A DNA stretch of 64,000 nucleotides from Pigmentiphaga kullae (GCF_004216695.1 NZ_SGXC01000001.1:1798001-1862000); one strand, 5' to 3'. Shown: positions 25,416 to 34,846, numbered from the stretch's first letter. Made by a program: numbers and translations. Notes: generated by a model from the letters alone, not told the origin.

Positions 25416-26186
25416 TCAGCCGCCTTCCAGGCTGATGCTGCCCTTGGCCGCCGACCGGGTGCCGGGCAGGGGACGGTTGCTGGCGGCGTGATAGGTGAAC
25501 ACCGCCGAGAACTTCACCTCGTCCGTGGCGTTGCGATCGGCCGCGTGCAGGGTATTGCAGTGGAAAAACATCACATCGCCGGCATGCAGTTCCGGCACGA
25601 TGGCGCGCTCGATGATCGCGCGGTTGGCGGGCAGGTCGTCGCGGAAGAACTTGCGCTCGTCGAAGCGCGAGGCATCGAAGCTTTCCCGGTGCGATCCCGG
25701 CACCAGGTGCAGCGCGCCGTTGCGGTCCGCTTCGTCGCCCAGGGCCAGCCAGATCGAGACCATGTCGTCGCGCTGGAACGACCAGTAGCGAAAGTCGCGG
25801 TGCCAGCCCGTGAGCGTGCCGTAGCGCGGGTGCTTGGTCATGACGCAGTTGTGATGGGCCAGCGACAGCCTGGCCGGCTCGCCGAAATACGCCGCCATCC
25901 AGTCGCGGATGGGCGCACAGGTCGCGTACTGCCGATAGGCCTCGTCGCGCGACCATGCATCCAGCAGCCGTCGCACCGTCCGCCCACCGTCGGCCTCGCG
26001 CGAGGTCGGGGCGCCGGGATAACCCAGGTCCGCCTCGTACTCGATGGGCTCGATATGGGCATTGAGCTGCGCGCGCGCAATCTGCAGCAGCGCCGCGCAG
26101 GCATCGTCATCCAGGAAATTGCGCACCACCACCAGACCATCCCGGCGCAGTGCCGCGATCTGTTCATCGCGTGACAGGCTAGCCAT
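25416..26186 (-). CDS. Phytanoyl-CoA dioxygenase-family protein
   Basis: The protein has 256 residues of the Fe(II)/2-oxoglutarate oxygenase fold. The iron ligands are seen as TGWHRDFRYW (His-x-Asp, near residue 129) and a distal His in FFHCNTLHAADRN near residue 212. GSHRESFDASRF is typical of PhyH. The family hydroxylates varied lipids and secondary metabolites, and the substrate here is unknown. It may belong with the Bug gene upstream on the same strand (90-bp gap). Confidence 0.85.
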   Translation of the reverse strand: MASLSRDEQIAALRRDGLVVVRNFLDDDACAALLQIARAQLNAHIEPIEYEADLGYPGAPTSREADGGRTVRRLLDAWSRDEAYRQYATCAPIRDWMAAYFGEPARLSLAHHNCVMTKHPRYGTLTGWHRDFRYWSFQRDDMVSIWLALGDEADRNGALHLVPGSHRESFDASRFDERKFFRDDLPANRAIIERAIVPELHAGDVMFFHCNTLHAADRNATDEVKFSAVFTYHAASNRPLPGTRSAAKGSISLEGG

Positions 26187-26275
26187 GCTGCTCTAACACA
26201 GGAGAAGAAAAATCAGCTGACTAGGATACGCCTAATTTGACCGAGTCCCATCCCGCATCGCGCCCTGGAGGGCTT

Positions 26276-27250
26276 CTACTCCACCGTGATCTTGTTCGCC
26301 GTCGCCAGATCCTTCCAGCGGCGGGTCTCCCCCTGGATGAAGCTGGCGAACTCGGCCGGCGTGCTGCCCACGGTGTCCAGTCCTAGCTTGTTCAGCTTGG
26401 CGCGCGTGTCCGGATCCTGGACCGCCGCCTTGACCTCCTTCGCCAGGCGGTCGACCACCGCCGCCGGCGTGCCCTTGGGCAGGAAGAAGCCGTTCCATTC
26501 CAGCACTTCGAAGTTCTTGAAGCCGTTTTCCGCGATGGTGGGCGTATCGGGCAGCGCGGCCATGCGCTTGGCGGAGGTGACGGCCAGCGCTTTCAGGCGG
26601 CCGGACTGGACGTAGGACAGGCCCGACGCGGCGTTGGCGAAGTAGGCGTTCACCTGTCCGCCCATGACGTCCGCCAGGGCCGGGGCGCCGCCCTTGTAGG
26701 GCACGTGCAGCATGTCGATGCCGGCCTGGTTCTTCAGCAGTTCGCCCACCAGATGGGCGGGGCTGCCGGCGCCGTACGAGGCGTAGCTGACCTTGCCCGG
26801 ATGCTGGCGGGCGTAGTCCACGAATTCCTTGAAGCTTTTGTAGGGGGCGTCGGGGTGGACGACCAGGATGTTCGGCACCGTGATCGCCAGCGACACGGGC
26901 ACGAGGTCCTTGTCCGGATCGAAGGGCATCTTGCGCAGCGCGGGGTTCACCGCGTAGGTCGAGGCGTCGTACAGCACGGTATAGCCGTCCGGCGCGGCCT
27001 GGGCCACCGCCTGCGCGCCTATCATGCCGCTGGCGCCCGGCCGGTTGTCGATCACGACTTGTGTGCGCAGCGCGGTGCCCAGCCGCTGAGCGATCACCCG
27101 CGCCGCATTGTCCGCGCCGCCGCCGGCCGAGTAGGGAACGATGACGCGGATGGGGCGGCTGGGATAGTCCTGGGCGTGGCTGGGCGATGCGCCAGCCAGC
27201 GCAAGCGTGGCAACGATGCCGGTGGCGGCCAGACGGGTGAATACGGGCAT
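26276..27250 (-). CDS. Bug-family periplasmic binding protein
   Basis: The protein has 324 residues: a signal peptide (about 1-26), YPSRPIRVIVPYSAGGGADN, IDNRPGASGMIG and HVPYKGGAPALADVMGGQV. It is the second of three Bug genes within 6.4 kb and stands 81 bp after another on the same strand. No transporter subunits are nearby, so it may work with a distant TctAB or act as a sensor. The ligand is unknown. Confidence 0.88.
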   Translation of the reverse strand: MPVFTRLAATGIVATLALAGASPSHAQDYPSRPIRVIVPYSAGGGADNAARVIAQRLGTALRTQVVIDNRPGASGMIGAQAVAQAAPDGYTVLYDASTYAVNPALRKMPFDPDKDLVPVSLAITVPNILVVHPDAPYKSFKEFVDYARQHPGKVSYASYGAGSPAHLVGELLKNQAGIDMLHVPYKGGAPALADVMGGQVNAYFANAASGLSYVQSGRLKALAVTSAKRMAALPDTPTIAENGFKNFEVLEWNGFFLPKGTPAAVVDRLAKEVKAAVQDPDTRAKLNKLGLDTVGSTPAEFASFIQGETRRWKDLATANKITVE

Positions 27251-27331
27251 GGGGGGTCTCCGAAGGCGGATGTCTTGTCGGCGCGGCCGCTGCGTGGCGG
27301 CCTGCCCCCGTAGTGTAGTAGCCGGGAAGGC

Positions 27332-28294
27332 CTATTCCCTTATATCGATGCGTTTTACCACCTCGGCCCATTTCGCTGTGTCGCGCTTGAGCGTTTCCGC
27401 GGCCTGCGCGCCCACCTGGCCCACCGGCGTCAGGTCGAGCGAAGTCAGGCGCTGGCGCACGGGCGCTTCCTGCAAGGCCGCCGCCACGGCTTCCTGCAGC
27501 GCCTTCACCACGGCGGCCGGCGTATCCTTGGGCGCCATCAGGTACTGGTTGAACGAGGCGTCGATGTTGGGCAGGCCGACCTGCGGCAAGGTCGGCACGG
27601 TGGGCGCCATGGGCGAGGGCCGGGCCGAGGATACGGCCAGCGCGGTCAGCCGTCCGCCCTGGACGTTGGGCAGCACGGTGGGCGTCGCCAGGAAGCCGCA
27701 GTCGACCTGGCCGCCCATGACGTCGGTCATCGCCGGGCTGGGGCCCTTGTAGGGAACGTGGGTCATGGCGACGCCGGCCTTGCTCAGGACCAGTTCGGCC
27801 GCGAGGTGGCCGGGCGAGCCCTGGCCGCCGGACGCATAGGTCATCGGCGTCTGCCGGGCGCGCGCGATCAGTTGCTCCATGGACGTGAGCTTGAGCGCGG
27901 CGTTGCACACCATCATCTGGTTGAAGTTGGCCACCAGCGAAACCGGCACGAGGTCGGTGCGCGGGTCGAAGTCCATCTTCTTGTAGACGAAGGGGTTGAC
28001 CGTGACCACGGTGTCGGGCGTGACCAGCAGCGTGTAGCCGTCGGGCGCGGCCTTGGCCACCTGCTGCGCGGCCAGGCCGTTGTTGGCGCCGGCGCGGTTC
28101 TCGACCACGAAGGTCTGCTTGAAGCGGCTGCCCAGGCGCTCGGCCAGGACGCGGGCGACCATGTCCGAGGGCGCCCCCGGCGGCGAGCCGACCAGGACGC
28201 GTACCGGCTTGGCCGGGTAGTCGGATTGCGCGTGCGCGAAGGGAGAGATGGCAAGAATGGCGGCGGCCAGCAGGGCTGGTCGAAGGACGGGCAT
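27332..28294 (-). CDS. Bug-family periplasmic binding protein
   Basis: The protein has 320 residues: a signal peptide (about 1-22, ending SPFAHA), YPAKPVRVLVGSPPGAPSDM, VENRAGANNGLAA and HVPYKGPSPAMTDVMGGQVD. The glycine-rich N-terminal loop (GSPPGAPSD) differs from the more usual PFPPGG, which may change ligand choice. It is divergent from a PcaQ-type LysR gene, with a direct repeat in the shared spacer, so that regulator probably controls it. Confidence 0.88.
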   Translation of the reverse strand: MPVLRPALLAAAILAISPFAHAQSDYPAKPVRVLVGSPPGAPSDMVARVLAERLGSRFKQTFVVENRAGANNGLAAQQVAKAAPDGYTLLVTPDTVVTVNPFVYKKMDFDPRTDLVPVSLVANFNQMMVCNAALKLTSMEQLIARARQTPMTYASGGQGSPGHLAAELVLSKAGVAMTHVPYKGPSPAMTDVMGGQVDCGFLATPTVLPNVQGGRLTALAVSSARPSPMAPTVPTLPQVGLPNIDASFNQYLMAPKDTPAAVVKALQEAVAAALQEAPVRQRLTSLDLTPVGQVGAQAAETLKRDTAKWAEVVKRIDIRE

Positions 28295-28339
28295 GGTCTC
28301 GCTCCTGATGCTGATGTTTTGCCGCAGTGTATTTAGTTA

Positions 28340-28392
28340 TTTTGGTTATGAAAAATGAAAAATAAGAAGCGATGATTTCCTTTTGGTTATGA
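28340..28392. promoter_or_regulatory. Twelve-base direct repeat in the Bug-LysR spacer
   Basis: TTTTGGTTATGA occurs at 28340-28351 and again at 28381-28392, 41 bp start to start, close to four turns of the helix. The region is markedly AT-rich. Each copy holds GGTTAT, the reverse complement of ATAAC-type half-sites described for PcaQ. These are good candidates for the binding sites of the neighbouring regulator. Confidence 0.6.
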
Positions 28393-28416
28393 TTCGGGCT
28401 GACCAGGAGAGGATGC

Positions 28417-29376
28417 ATGCAGGAACACGGCATAACCATGGGGCTGGGCCGCATCAAGCTGCGGCACCTCCAATGCCTGGTCGCCATCGCCGCGTACCGC
28501 CACATGGGTCAGGCGGCCGATGCGCTGGGCATCTCGCAGCCGGCCATCTCCAAGACCCTGGCGGAGCTCGAGGACGTGGTGCAGGCGCAGCTCGTGGTCC
28601 GCAGCAAGCGCGGCGCGTCGCTGACGGACAAGGGGCGCGTGCTGCTGGGCTACGCCGGCAGCAGCCTGCGCACGCTGCGCGAGGGCCTGGACCACGTGTC
28701 GTCGGCCGTGCGGGACGACGTGGCCGTCATCGCGATCGGCACGCTGCCCACCGTCGCCCCCACCATCGGACCGCAGGCGGCCAGCCTGTTCAAGCGCCAG
28801 TGGCCGTCGGTGCGGCTCAGCGTGCACACGGGCGTGAACGCCGGGCTGCTGGCGCTGCTCAAGCAGGGCGAACTGGACCTGGTGCTGGGGCGCGTGGCCG
28901 AGCCCTCGGAAATGCTGGGCCTGTCGTACGAGCACCTGTACGAGGAGCCGGTCGTGGTGGTGGCGCGGCCGGGGCATCCGCTGGCGCGGGCCCGCCGGGT
29001 GGAGCCCGAAGAGATCGCTGCCTGCGGCATGGTGGTGCCGCTGCCGGGCACGGCCATCCGCCACACCATCGATTCGTACATGGTCAGGCACGGCGTGGGC
29101 GTGGGGCGCGAGGCGATCGAGACCCTGTCCGATGCCTTCGCCCGGTCCTACGTGGCCCATACCGACGCGGTCTGGATGATCGCGCTGGGCGTGGTCGAGC
29201 ACGACCTGCGCGCCGGCAGCCTGGTGCGGCTGGCCTGCGACACGCAGCACACCTCGGCCTCGGTCGGGTTGACGCTGCGCAGCGACGCGGTGCCTTCGCA
29301 TGCGGTGCGGGCGTTGATCGAATGCATACGCGCCGCGGCCGCGCAGCGGCGCGAGCGGGCCGAAGGAAATCTCTGA
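28417..29376 (+). CDS. LysR-family regulator, PcaQ-like
   Basis: The protein has 319 residues. The winged helix includes IKLRHLQCLVAIAAYRHMGQ and then AADALGISQPAISKTLAEL, the pattern seen in PcaQ and GbpR proteins. The ligand domain spans about 100-305. PcaQ regulators usually control protocatechuate genes, but no pca genes are in the window; here the only divergent partner is a Bug gene. The effector is therefore probably that protein's ligand. The long opposing open frame across this gene is a continuation of the frameshifted Kdo hydroxylase and is not real. Confidence 0.87.
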   Translation: MQEHGITMGLGRIKLRHLQCLVAIAAYRHMGQAADALGISQPAISKTLAELEDVVQAQLVVRSKRGASLTDKGRVLLGYAGSSLRTLREGLDHVSSAVRDDVAVIAIGTLPTVAPTIGPQAASLFKRQWPSVRLSVHTGVNAGLLALLKQGELDLVLGRVAEPSEMLGLSYEHLYEEPVVVVARPGHPLARARRVEPEEIAACGMVVPLPGTAIRHTIDSYMVRHGVGVGREAIETLSDAFARSYVAHTDAVWMIALGVVEHDLRAGSLVRLACDTQHTSASVGLTLRSDAVPSHAVRALIECIRAAAAQRRERAEGNL

Positions 29377-29417
29377 AGCGGCCGCGCGGGCGAGGCTCTT
29401 TTTAGGGTGAACAGGCC

Positions 29418-30303
29418 CTAGTGTGCGGCGGCCACCTGCCGCTCCAGCACCCGCTGGGGCGACAGCATCCGGATGCGCCATGGCCGATACCGGCAGCAGA
29501 TATGTCTGCTCCAGCATGAACTGCCCCGTCATGGCCGCATGCGGAGTCTGGTCCGAGAAGCAGATCCAGGTGCTGCCCGGCGGGAACTCGATGCTTTCCT
29601 GGAGCCCGTCGCGCTGGTAGCCGGCATCGGCCTTCATGCGGTCGTGCAACTGCAGCATGAAGTGGTCGTAGGCGCTGCGGCGGCTCTTGGTGATGTGCAG
29701 CTTGTGCAGCAGCCAGGCCACGCCGGGGCGGTAGGCCGGCATCTGCGGCAGGTAGCGCGCCGACAGCGTGTCGAAGGCTTCGCCCACCCGCCACAGGCGG
29801 GTGTCGCCGTGCGGGTTGATGTTGTTGAAGACGCGCAGGATGCGTTGTTCGCCCACCGGCCGCGAAGGGAAGGCGTCGACGTGCAGGCGGGTGTCGTCCT
29901 TGCGCCAGGACATCTTCCAGGTGCCGATGCGATGCAGGCGCAGGCTGGTGGTGGGCGCGTGCAGGTGCGAGGCGTACTCGGGCAGCAGGCGGTCCAGGAA
30001 ACGGCGCGTGGTCTCGTAGTAGCGGCGCACCAGCGCGCCGATGGCGGCCTGGCGCTCGTCTTCCACGGCCACGCCGGTCAGCTTGCCGGTCGTGGCGTTC
30101 AGGCTGATGTTCTTGCGCTTGGGGTCGACCAGCGCGGGGTCGAGCAGGCCGGTCTCGGCCTGGCTCAATTCGAACCGCAATTCGGGGAAGTACAGGACCT
30201 TGCCTTGTTCCAGTTCGGCCACGGGCGTGGACGCGCCGGCCTGGCCGGGCGCGTCGTTCCAGGAGCGGTGATCGATGCGGACGATGCGGGAGGGCGCGCT
30301 CAT
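29418..30303 (-). CDS. kdoO: Kdo 3-hydroxylase with a frameshift near its 3' end
   Basis: The main frame gives about 280 residues of the Kdo hydroxylase family, an Fe(II)/2-oxoglutarate enzyme that modifies Kdo in lipopolysaccharide. Iron ligands are seen in RLHVDAFPSRP and SDQTPHAAMTGQF. After SAMAHPDA, near 29465-29480, the expected C-terminus appears in the +1 frame as LSPQRVLERQVAAAH and a stop at 29418. The unshifted frame runs on to 28387 across the LysR gene as antisense. The change equals one extra base or two missing bases, and could be real or a sequencing error. The catalytic core is intact. Confidence 0.8.
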
Positions 30304-30307
30304 GGCG

Positions 30308-30847
30308 TCAGCTGGCCAGCGCCTTCTCGATCGTGGCGTGGAACTCGGCCACGTTGGGCTCGCCCAGGTAGCGCTTGATGATGCGGCCCTGCTTGTCGAT
30401 CAGGAACGAGGTGGGCGTGAGCTTGACGTCCTCGAAGCTGCGCGCGATCTCGCCCATCGGGTCGAGCGCGACCTTGAAGGGCAGCTCGCGCGACTGCGCG
30501 AAATTGAGCACGTAGTTGGCCGGGTCGTAGCTCATGGCCACCGCGACCATTTCATAGCCCTGCGGCGCGTATTTTTTGTAGGTCTCGACCATCATCGGCA
30601 TTTCCTTCACGCAGGTCACGCAGCTGGTGGCCCAGAAGTTGACCAGTACCACCTTGCCGCGCAGGCTTTCGGTGGTGAACGTGTCGCCGTGGATGGAGGT
30701 GAAGGTGGTGTCGGGCGCCTTGGCGGCGGGGGCCAGCGCGAACCAGGCGCCGGCGGCGGCCAGCAGCGCGACCACGAGGATGGCGGCCAGCTTGGCGGCA
30801 CCGCGCTGGGCGCGGGCGGTTCCGTTGAAGGGGGCAGAAATCGGCAT
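30308..30847 (-). CDS. TlpA-like membrane-anchored thiol-disulfide protein
   Basis: The protein has 179 residues: an N-terminal membrane anchor (about 19-38) then a periplasmic thioredoxin fold with NFWATSCVTCVKEMPMM; CVTC is the redox pair. A cis-Pro loop is at LTPTSFLIDKQGRI. It is of the TlpA/ResA type, which keeps periplasmic cysteines reduced, for example in cytochrome maturation. Tight spacing puts it in one transcript with the Kdo hydroxylase (4-bp gap). The CVTC dipeptide differs from the WCxPC of many relatives. Confidence 0.88.
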   Translation of the reverse strand: MPISAPFNGTARAQRGAAKLAAILVVALLAAAGAWFALAPAAKAPDTTFTSIHGDTFTTESLRGKVVLVNFWATSCVTCVKEMPMMVETYKKYAPQGYEMVAVAMSYDPANYVLNFAQSRELPFKVALDPMGEIARSFEDVKLTPTSFLIDKQGRIIKRYLGEPNVAEFHATIEKALAS

Positions 30848-30960
30848 AGGGGGCGATCCGTTGCGTGGCGGGCAGGGCGGCGCGTGTCCGCGCCCGCGAT
30901 GCGGCCCATTATAGGCCGGGATGCGCGGCCCGCCCGCGTCGCGGCGGGCGGGGGCGGCGG

Positions 30961-31635
30961 TCAGCGGCTGCCGGACGCGCCGCTGGCGGCCTGCGACTGG
31001 TCCTGCTCGGCCTTCACCTTGGACAGGTCCTGCAGTTCTTCTTCGGTGATGTAGTCGAATACCTTGACCACCTTCTTGACGCCGCTCACGCCGGCGGCGA
31101 TCTCAGCGCCGCGCTTGCCTTCGCGTTCGGTGACGCGGCCCATCAGGTAGGCCACGCCGTTCTCGACCGTGATGCGGAAGGAGTTGGCGAAGAGGTCCTT
31201 GGCGTCCACCAGCGAGGCCTTGATCTTGCCTTCGATGAAGACGTCGTTCGAGCGGGTGGCCAGCGAGGTGGGGATGCCGACCTGGAGCTCGTTCACGATG
31301 GCGCGGACGTTCTCGACGCCGCGCGCCTGTTCCTCGGCGTCGCGCTTGGCGGCCTCGTCGGGGACTTCGCCGGTCAGCAGCAGCTTGCGGTTGTAGGCGT
31401 TGGCGTTGATGTGGCCCTTGTCGCCATAGCGGCCCGACAGGCGGCTGGATGTCTTGAGCTCGATGTTCTTGTCCTCGACCTGGATGCCCACGGTGCGGCG
31501 GTCGGTGGCGGCCATCGTGCCGACGTAGGCGCTGCCCAGGACGATGGGGGCGCAGGCGGACACCGCCCACGCCGAGCTTGCGACCACGAGGGCCAGGACC
31601 AGGGGGCGTACCGAAGCGGCCGGTTTGCGAAACAT
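30961..31635 (-). CDS. dolP: BON-domain outer-membrane lipoprotein, DolP-like
   Basis: The protein has 224 residues. The signal peptide ends in a lipobox, AVSAC, with the lipidated Cys near residue 28. Two BON domains follow (about 55-120 and 130-195). E. coli DolP (YraP) helps keep the outer membrane intact and supports the BAM complex. The start overlaps the stop of the SIS-domain gene (TGATG), as in the diaA-dolP order of enterobacteria. A Gln- and Ser-rich tail ends the protein. Confidence 0.88.
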   Translation of the reverse strand: MFRKPAASVRPLVLALVVASSAWAVSACAPIVLGSAYVGTMAATDRRTVGIQVEDKNIELKTSSRLSGRYGDKGHINANAYNRKLLLTGEVPDEAAKRDAEEQARGVENVRAIVNELQVGIPTSLATRSNDVFIEGKIKASLVDAKDLFANSFRITVENGVAYLMGRVTEREGKRGAEIAAGVSGVKKVVKVFDYITEEELQDLSKVKAEQDQSQAASGASGSR

Positions 31636-32225
31636 CAGAGATCTCCCAGCAGTTGAGCGTCGATGCCGTCGCACATGGCGTGCAGCAGCAGGATGTGGAC
31701 TTCCTGGATGCGCAGGGTGCGGTCGTGCGGCACGCACAGGTGCACGTCGTCTTCCGTCAGCATCTGGCCGATGCGGCCGCCGCCCTTGCCGGTCAGCGCG
31801 ATGACGCGCAGTTCGCGGGAATGGGCGGCTTCGATGGCCTCGATCACGTTGGCCGAGTTGCCGCTGGTGGAGATGGCCACCAGCACGTCGCCCGGCTGGC
31901 CGAGCGCGTTGACCTGCTGGGAGAACACCCGGTCGTAGCCGAAGTCGTTGCCGACCGCGGTCAGGATGGAGGTGTCGGTATTGAGCGCGATGGCGCCCAG
32001 CGGCAGCCGTTCGCGTTCGAAGCGGCCGACCAGTTCGGCGGCGAAGTGCTGGGCGTCGGCGGCCGACCCGCCATTGCCGCAGGCCAGGATCTTGCCGTTG
32101 TTGGACAGGCTGAACACCAGCGCGTCCACGGCGGCCGCGGTGGGCGCCGACAGGGTGTCCTGGCAGTGTTCGAACAGCGCGACGGCGTCGCGGAAATGGG
32201 CGGATATGCGGGCGATAAGGTCCAT
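31635..32225 (-). CDS. gmhA: SIS-domain phosphoheptose isomerase (GmhA/DiaA family)
   Basis: The protein has 196 residues. GNGGSAADAQHFAAELVGRF near residue 50 is the family signature, with ISTSGNSANVIEA near residue 118 for phosphate binding. GmhA isomerises sedoheptulose-7-phosphate, the first step to ADP-heptose, whereas the near-identical DiaA promotes DnaA assembly. The position before dolP and after yraN is that of diaA, while the catalytic-looking sequence and the presence of rfaE2 favour an isomerase role. Either name is possible. Confidence 0.8.
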   Translation of the reverse strand: MDLIARISAHFRDAVALFEHCQDTLSAPTAAAVDALVFSLSNNGKILACGNGGSAADAQHFAAELVGRFERERLPLGAIALNTDTSILTAVGNDFGYDRVFSQQVNALGQPGDVLVAISTSGNSANVIEAIEAAHSRELRVIALTGKGGGRIGQMLTEDDVHLCVPHDRTLRIQEVHILLLHAMCDGIDAQLLGDL

Positions 32226-32387
32226 GCCGGGATTATCTCATGCAGGGGAAACGGCCGGCTTGCCGGCCGCGCCGGCAAGTGTGTCCGCTGTAACCGGCCG
32301 TGACGCCCCGGTTGCGGGCGGCGGCCATGGCGTTGGAGCGGTTTGGGCAATGATAGTTTCCCTGGCCGGCCGATGGGAGTCCGTTCG

Positions 32388-32885
32388 CTATCGGAAGCCG
32401 GGCAGCGCTTCGAGCGAAAAGGCGTGCCGTATCCAGCGCGGCGGGGCATCGGCCTCGAAGGCCAGGACGTCGAAGCGGCAGGCGGGCAGCGGCCCCTTCC
32501 AGCAGGTGCGCAGGAAATAGGCGGCCGTGCGCGCCAGGCGCAGCCGCTTGGCCGGGCCCACGCTGGCCGCCGCGCCGCCGTAGCGGCCACGGGCACGCGC
32601 GCGGACCTCGACGAAGACCAGGACGGCGCCCTCGCGCATGACCAGATCGATTTCGCCGGCGCGGCAGGCCACGTTGCGGGCCACCAGGACCAGCCCGGCG
32701 GCGCGCAGGTGCGCCAGCGCCTCGCTCTCGGCCCGGTCGCCGGCCTGCTGCGCGGGCGAGCGGCGGGGCGGCGGGGCCGTTTCCCGCCGGCGATCCGGAC
32801 GGGGGCGGCGGCGTGCCGCCCGCCGCTGCGCCGCATGGGCCAGGGCGTAGGCCTGGACGTCGGCCTGGGTGTCCGCCGCCGTCAT
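32388..32885 (-). CDS. yraN: YraN family protein (UPF0102)
   Basis: The protein has 165 residues. The C-terminal 115 form a restriction-endonuclease-like fold with [41 protein letters not shown] and [10 protein letters not shown]. The Glu/Asp/Glu-x-Arg pattern resembles a nuclease active site, but function is not established. The first 45 residues are Arg- and Ala-rich and less certain. It is divergent from rsmI with a 26-bp spacer, a pairing common in many proteobacteria. Confidence 0.88.
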   Translation of the reverse strand: MTAADTQADVQAYALAHAAQRRAARRRPRPDRRRETAPPPRRSPAQQAGDRAESEALAHLRAAGLVLVARNVACRAGEIDLVMREGAVLVFVEVRARARGRYGGAAASVGPAKRLRLARTAAYFLRTCWKGPLPACRFDVLAFEADAPPRWIRHAFSLEALPGFR

Positions 32886-32911
32886 GGGCGCCCGCGCGGT
32901 ATCCTCGCGCC

Positions 32912-33841
32912 ATGGACAACGAAATCGAATCCTCCCGGCCCGCCGCGGGCGCCTGGGAACGGCTGGCGGACAAGGTGGCGGCGCAACATTGGCCCGCCCC
33001 GGCGCTGTATGTGGTGGCCACGCCCATCGGCAACCTGGGCGACCTGAGCCTGCGCGCCCAGGCCTGCCTGCAGCGGGCCGACGTGATCGCCGCCGAAGAC
33101 ACGCGCATGACTCGCCCCCTGCTGGATGCCTGGGGCATTTCCACCCCGCTGATGGCCGCCCACCGGCACAACGAGGCGCAGGCGGCCCAGGCCATCGTCG
33201 GCAGGCTGGCCGCGGGCGAACGGGTAGCCCTGGTCTCGGATGCGGGCGCACCCGGCGTCAGCGATCCCGGTTCGCGTATCGTGCGCGAGGTGCGCGCGGC
33301 CGGCCACCCGGTGGTGCCGGTGCCCGGCGCAAGCGCCGTGATCGCCGCGCTGATGGCCAGCGGCGCGACCTCGGACGAGAACCCGGCGTTCGTCTTCGCC
33401 GGCTTTCCGCCACCCAAGGCGGCCGCCCGGCAGCGCTGGCTGGCCCAGTGGTGCGCGTTGCCGGCGCCGGTGGTCATGTACGAATCGCCGCATCGGATGG
33501 CCGCGACCATGGCCGACCTGCTGGCGGTCTGCGGCGCCGCGCGGCAACTGACCGTGGCGCGGGAGCTGACCAAGCGCTTCGAGGAAATCGCCACCGTGCC
33601 GCTGGCCGGGGCCCAGGCCTGGCTGGCCGCGCATCCGCAGCGCGCGCAGGGGGAGTTCGTGCTGATCGTGGAGGCCGCGCCCGAGGAAGCGGCGGGCGCG
33701 CTGGATGCCCGGGCCGACGAGGTGTTGCGGGCGCTGCTGGAGGTATTGAGCGTGCGGGACAGCGCGAAGGTGGCGGCCCGTATCACCGGCGCGCCGCGGG
33801 ACGCCTTGTATGCCCGCGCGCTGGCGCTGAAGGACGCGTAG
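32912..33841 (+). CDS. rsmI: 16S rRNA 2'-O-ribose C1402 methyltransferase
   Basis: The protein has 309 residues in the tetrapyrrole-methylase fold. [18 protein letters not shown] opens the core near residue 32, with [28 protein letters not shown] and VMYESPHRM following; the RsmI C-terminal domain ends the protein. It methylates the ribose of C1402 in 16S rRNA near the P site. The ATG at 32912 is the first sensible start and leaves a 30-residue lead before the conserved core. Confidence 0.95.
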   Translation: MDNEIESSRPAAGAWERLADKVAAQHWPAPALYVVATPIGNLGDLSLRAQACLQRADVIAAEDTRMTRPLLDAWGISTPLMAAHRHNEAQAAQAIVGRLAAGERVALVSDAGAPGVSDPGSRIVREVRAAGHPVVPVPGASAVIAALMASGATSDENPAFVFAGFPPPKAAARQRWLAQWCALPAPVVMYESPHRMAATMADLLAVCGAARQLTVARELTKRFEEIATVPLAGAQAWLAAHPQRAQGEFVLIVEAAPEEAAGALDARADEVLRALLEVLSVRDSAKVAARITGAPRDALYARALALKDA

Positions 33842-33970
33842 CGGAAAGGACGCCAGGCCGGCGCGGGCAGGAGCGGGAAGGAGCATGGCGTGGCGACCGG
33901 AACGCGGGTCGTCCAGCATGCCTCAATCGGACGGGCGCCGGCGCGCGGGTAGGACAGGCGTGTCCCGGTT

Positions 33971-34846
33971 TCAGCGCGCGGCCGTGCCCGCCTGACCCGC
34001 GCCCAGGACGGCGGAAATCGCGGCGGCCGCCTGCATCAGCTCGCTCACGGTGTCGGGATGGGCCCGCGCCGGCAGGTAGTGGATCGAGGCGACGATGGCC
34101 AGGGCGCCGAACAGCGAGCCGTCGGCCTGGAAGATCGGCGCCGCCAGGGCGTTGATGCCGGTGAAGATTTCCTCGGGCGCCTCGGCCCAGCCGCGCTGGT
34201 GGACGAGTTGGATCTCGGCCCGCAGGCGGTCGGGATCGGTGATGGTCTTGGGTGTGCTGGCCGCCAGGGGCTGGGACAGTACCGCGTCGCGCAGCGACGG
34301 CGGGCCGAAGGCCAGCACGACCTTGCCCTGGGCCACGGTGTGGAAGCCGGGGAACTGGGTGCCGGGGCTGAGCAGGATCTCCAGCGCGCTGCGGCCCCGT
34401 ACGACGTCCAGCACGACGACCTTGTTGGGGTCGAAGGTGGTGATGACGATAGTCTGCCCGACGCGGTTGCGCAGGTCTTCCATGATGGGCTTGGCCAGCG
34501 ATACGACGTCGAACTGCTGCACCAGCTTGCGTCCCAGCAGGAACAGGCGCCAGCCCACGCGGTAGCGGCTGGTGCGCTTGTTCTGGGTGACATAGCCCTG
34601 CTGGCGCAGGGCGGTCAGGTGACGATGCACCCGCGCCTTCGGCATCCCGAGCAGTTCGGCCAGTTCCGTGACCCCGCATTCGGTGCCCTGGGCCGCCATC
34701 AATTCCAGGATGCGCAGGGAGATGACCGAGGTCGACGAGATCGCCGCCTCGTCGCCCGAGGTCGGCAGCGCATGGCCGGTCTGGGCGTCGTCCGCGGCGG
34801 GAGCGGTGGCGTCGGGGGGCAGGAGGTCCGGGGCGGGGGGATGCAT
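33971..34846 (-). CDS. IclR-family transcriptional regulator
   Basis: The protein has 291 residues. A variable lead of about 45 residues precedes a winged helix (TECGVTELAELLGMPKARVH) and the IclR effector domain (about 120-285). It is followed upstream on the same strand by the cupin gene. The paired operator at 35658-35757, between the cupin and MFS genes, is its likely target. A start 48 bases earlier (34894) is possible; neither has a strong ribosome binding site. Confidence 0.88.
   Translation of the reverse strand: MHPPAPDLLPPDATAPAADDAQTGHALPTSGDEAAISSTSVISLRILELMAAQGTECGVTELAELLGMPKARVHRHLTALRQQGYVTQNKRTSRYRVGWRLFLLGRKLVQQFDVVSLAKPIMEDLRNRVGQTIVITTFDPNKVVVLDVVRGRSALEILLSPGTQFPGFHTVAQGKVVLAFGPPSLRDAVLSQPLAASTPKTITDPDRLRAEIQLVHQRGWAEAPEEIFTGINALAAPIFQADGSLFGALAIVASIHYLPARAHPDTVSELMQAAAAISAVLGAGQAGTAAR

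Noticed and set aside
28387-30303. A 638-residue Kdo hydroxylase fusion
   Set aside because: The extra 340 residues are antisense to the LysR gene and arise from a frameshift near 29470.
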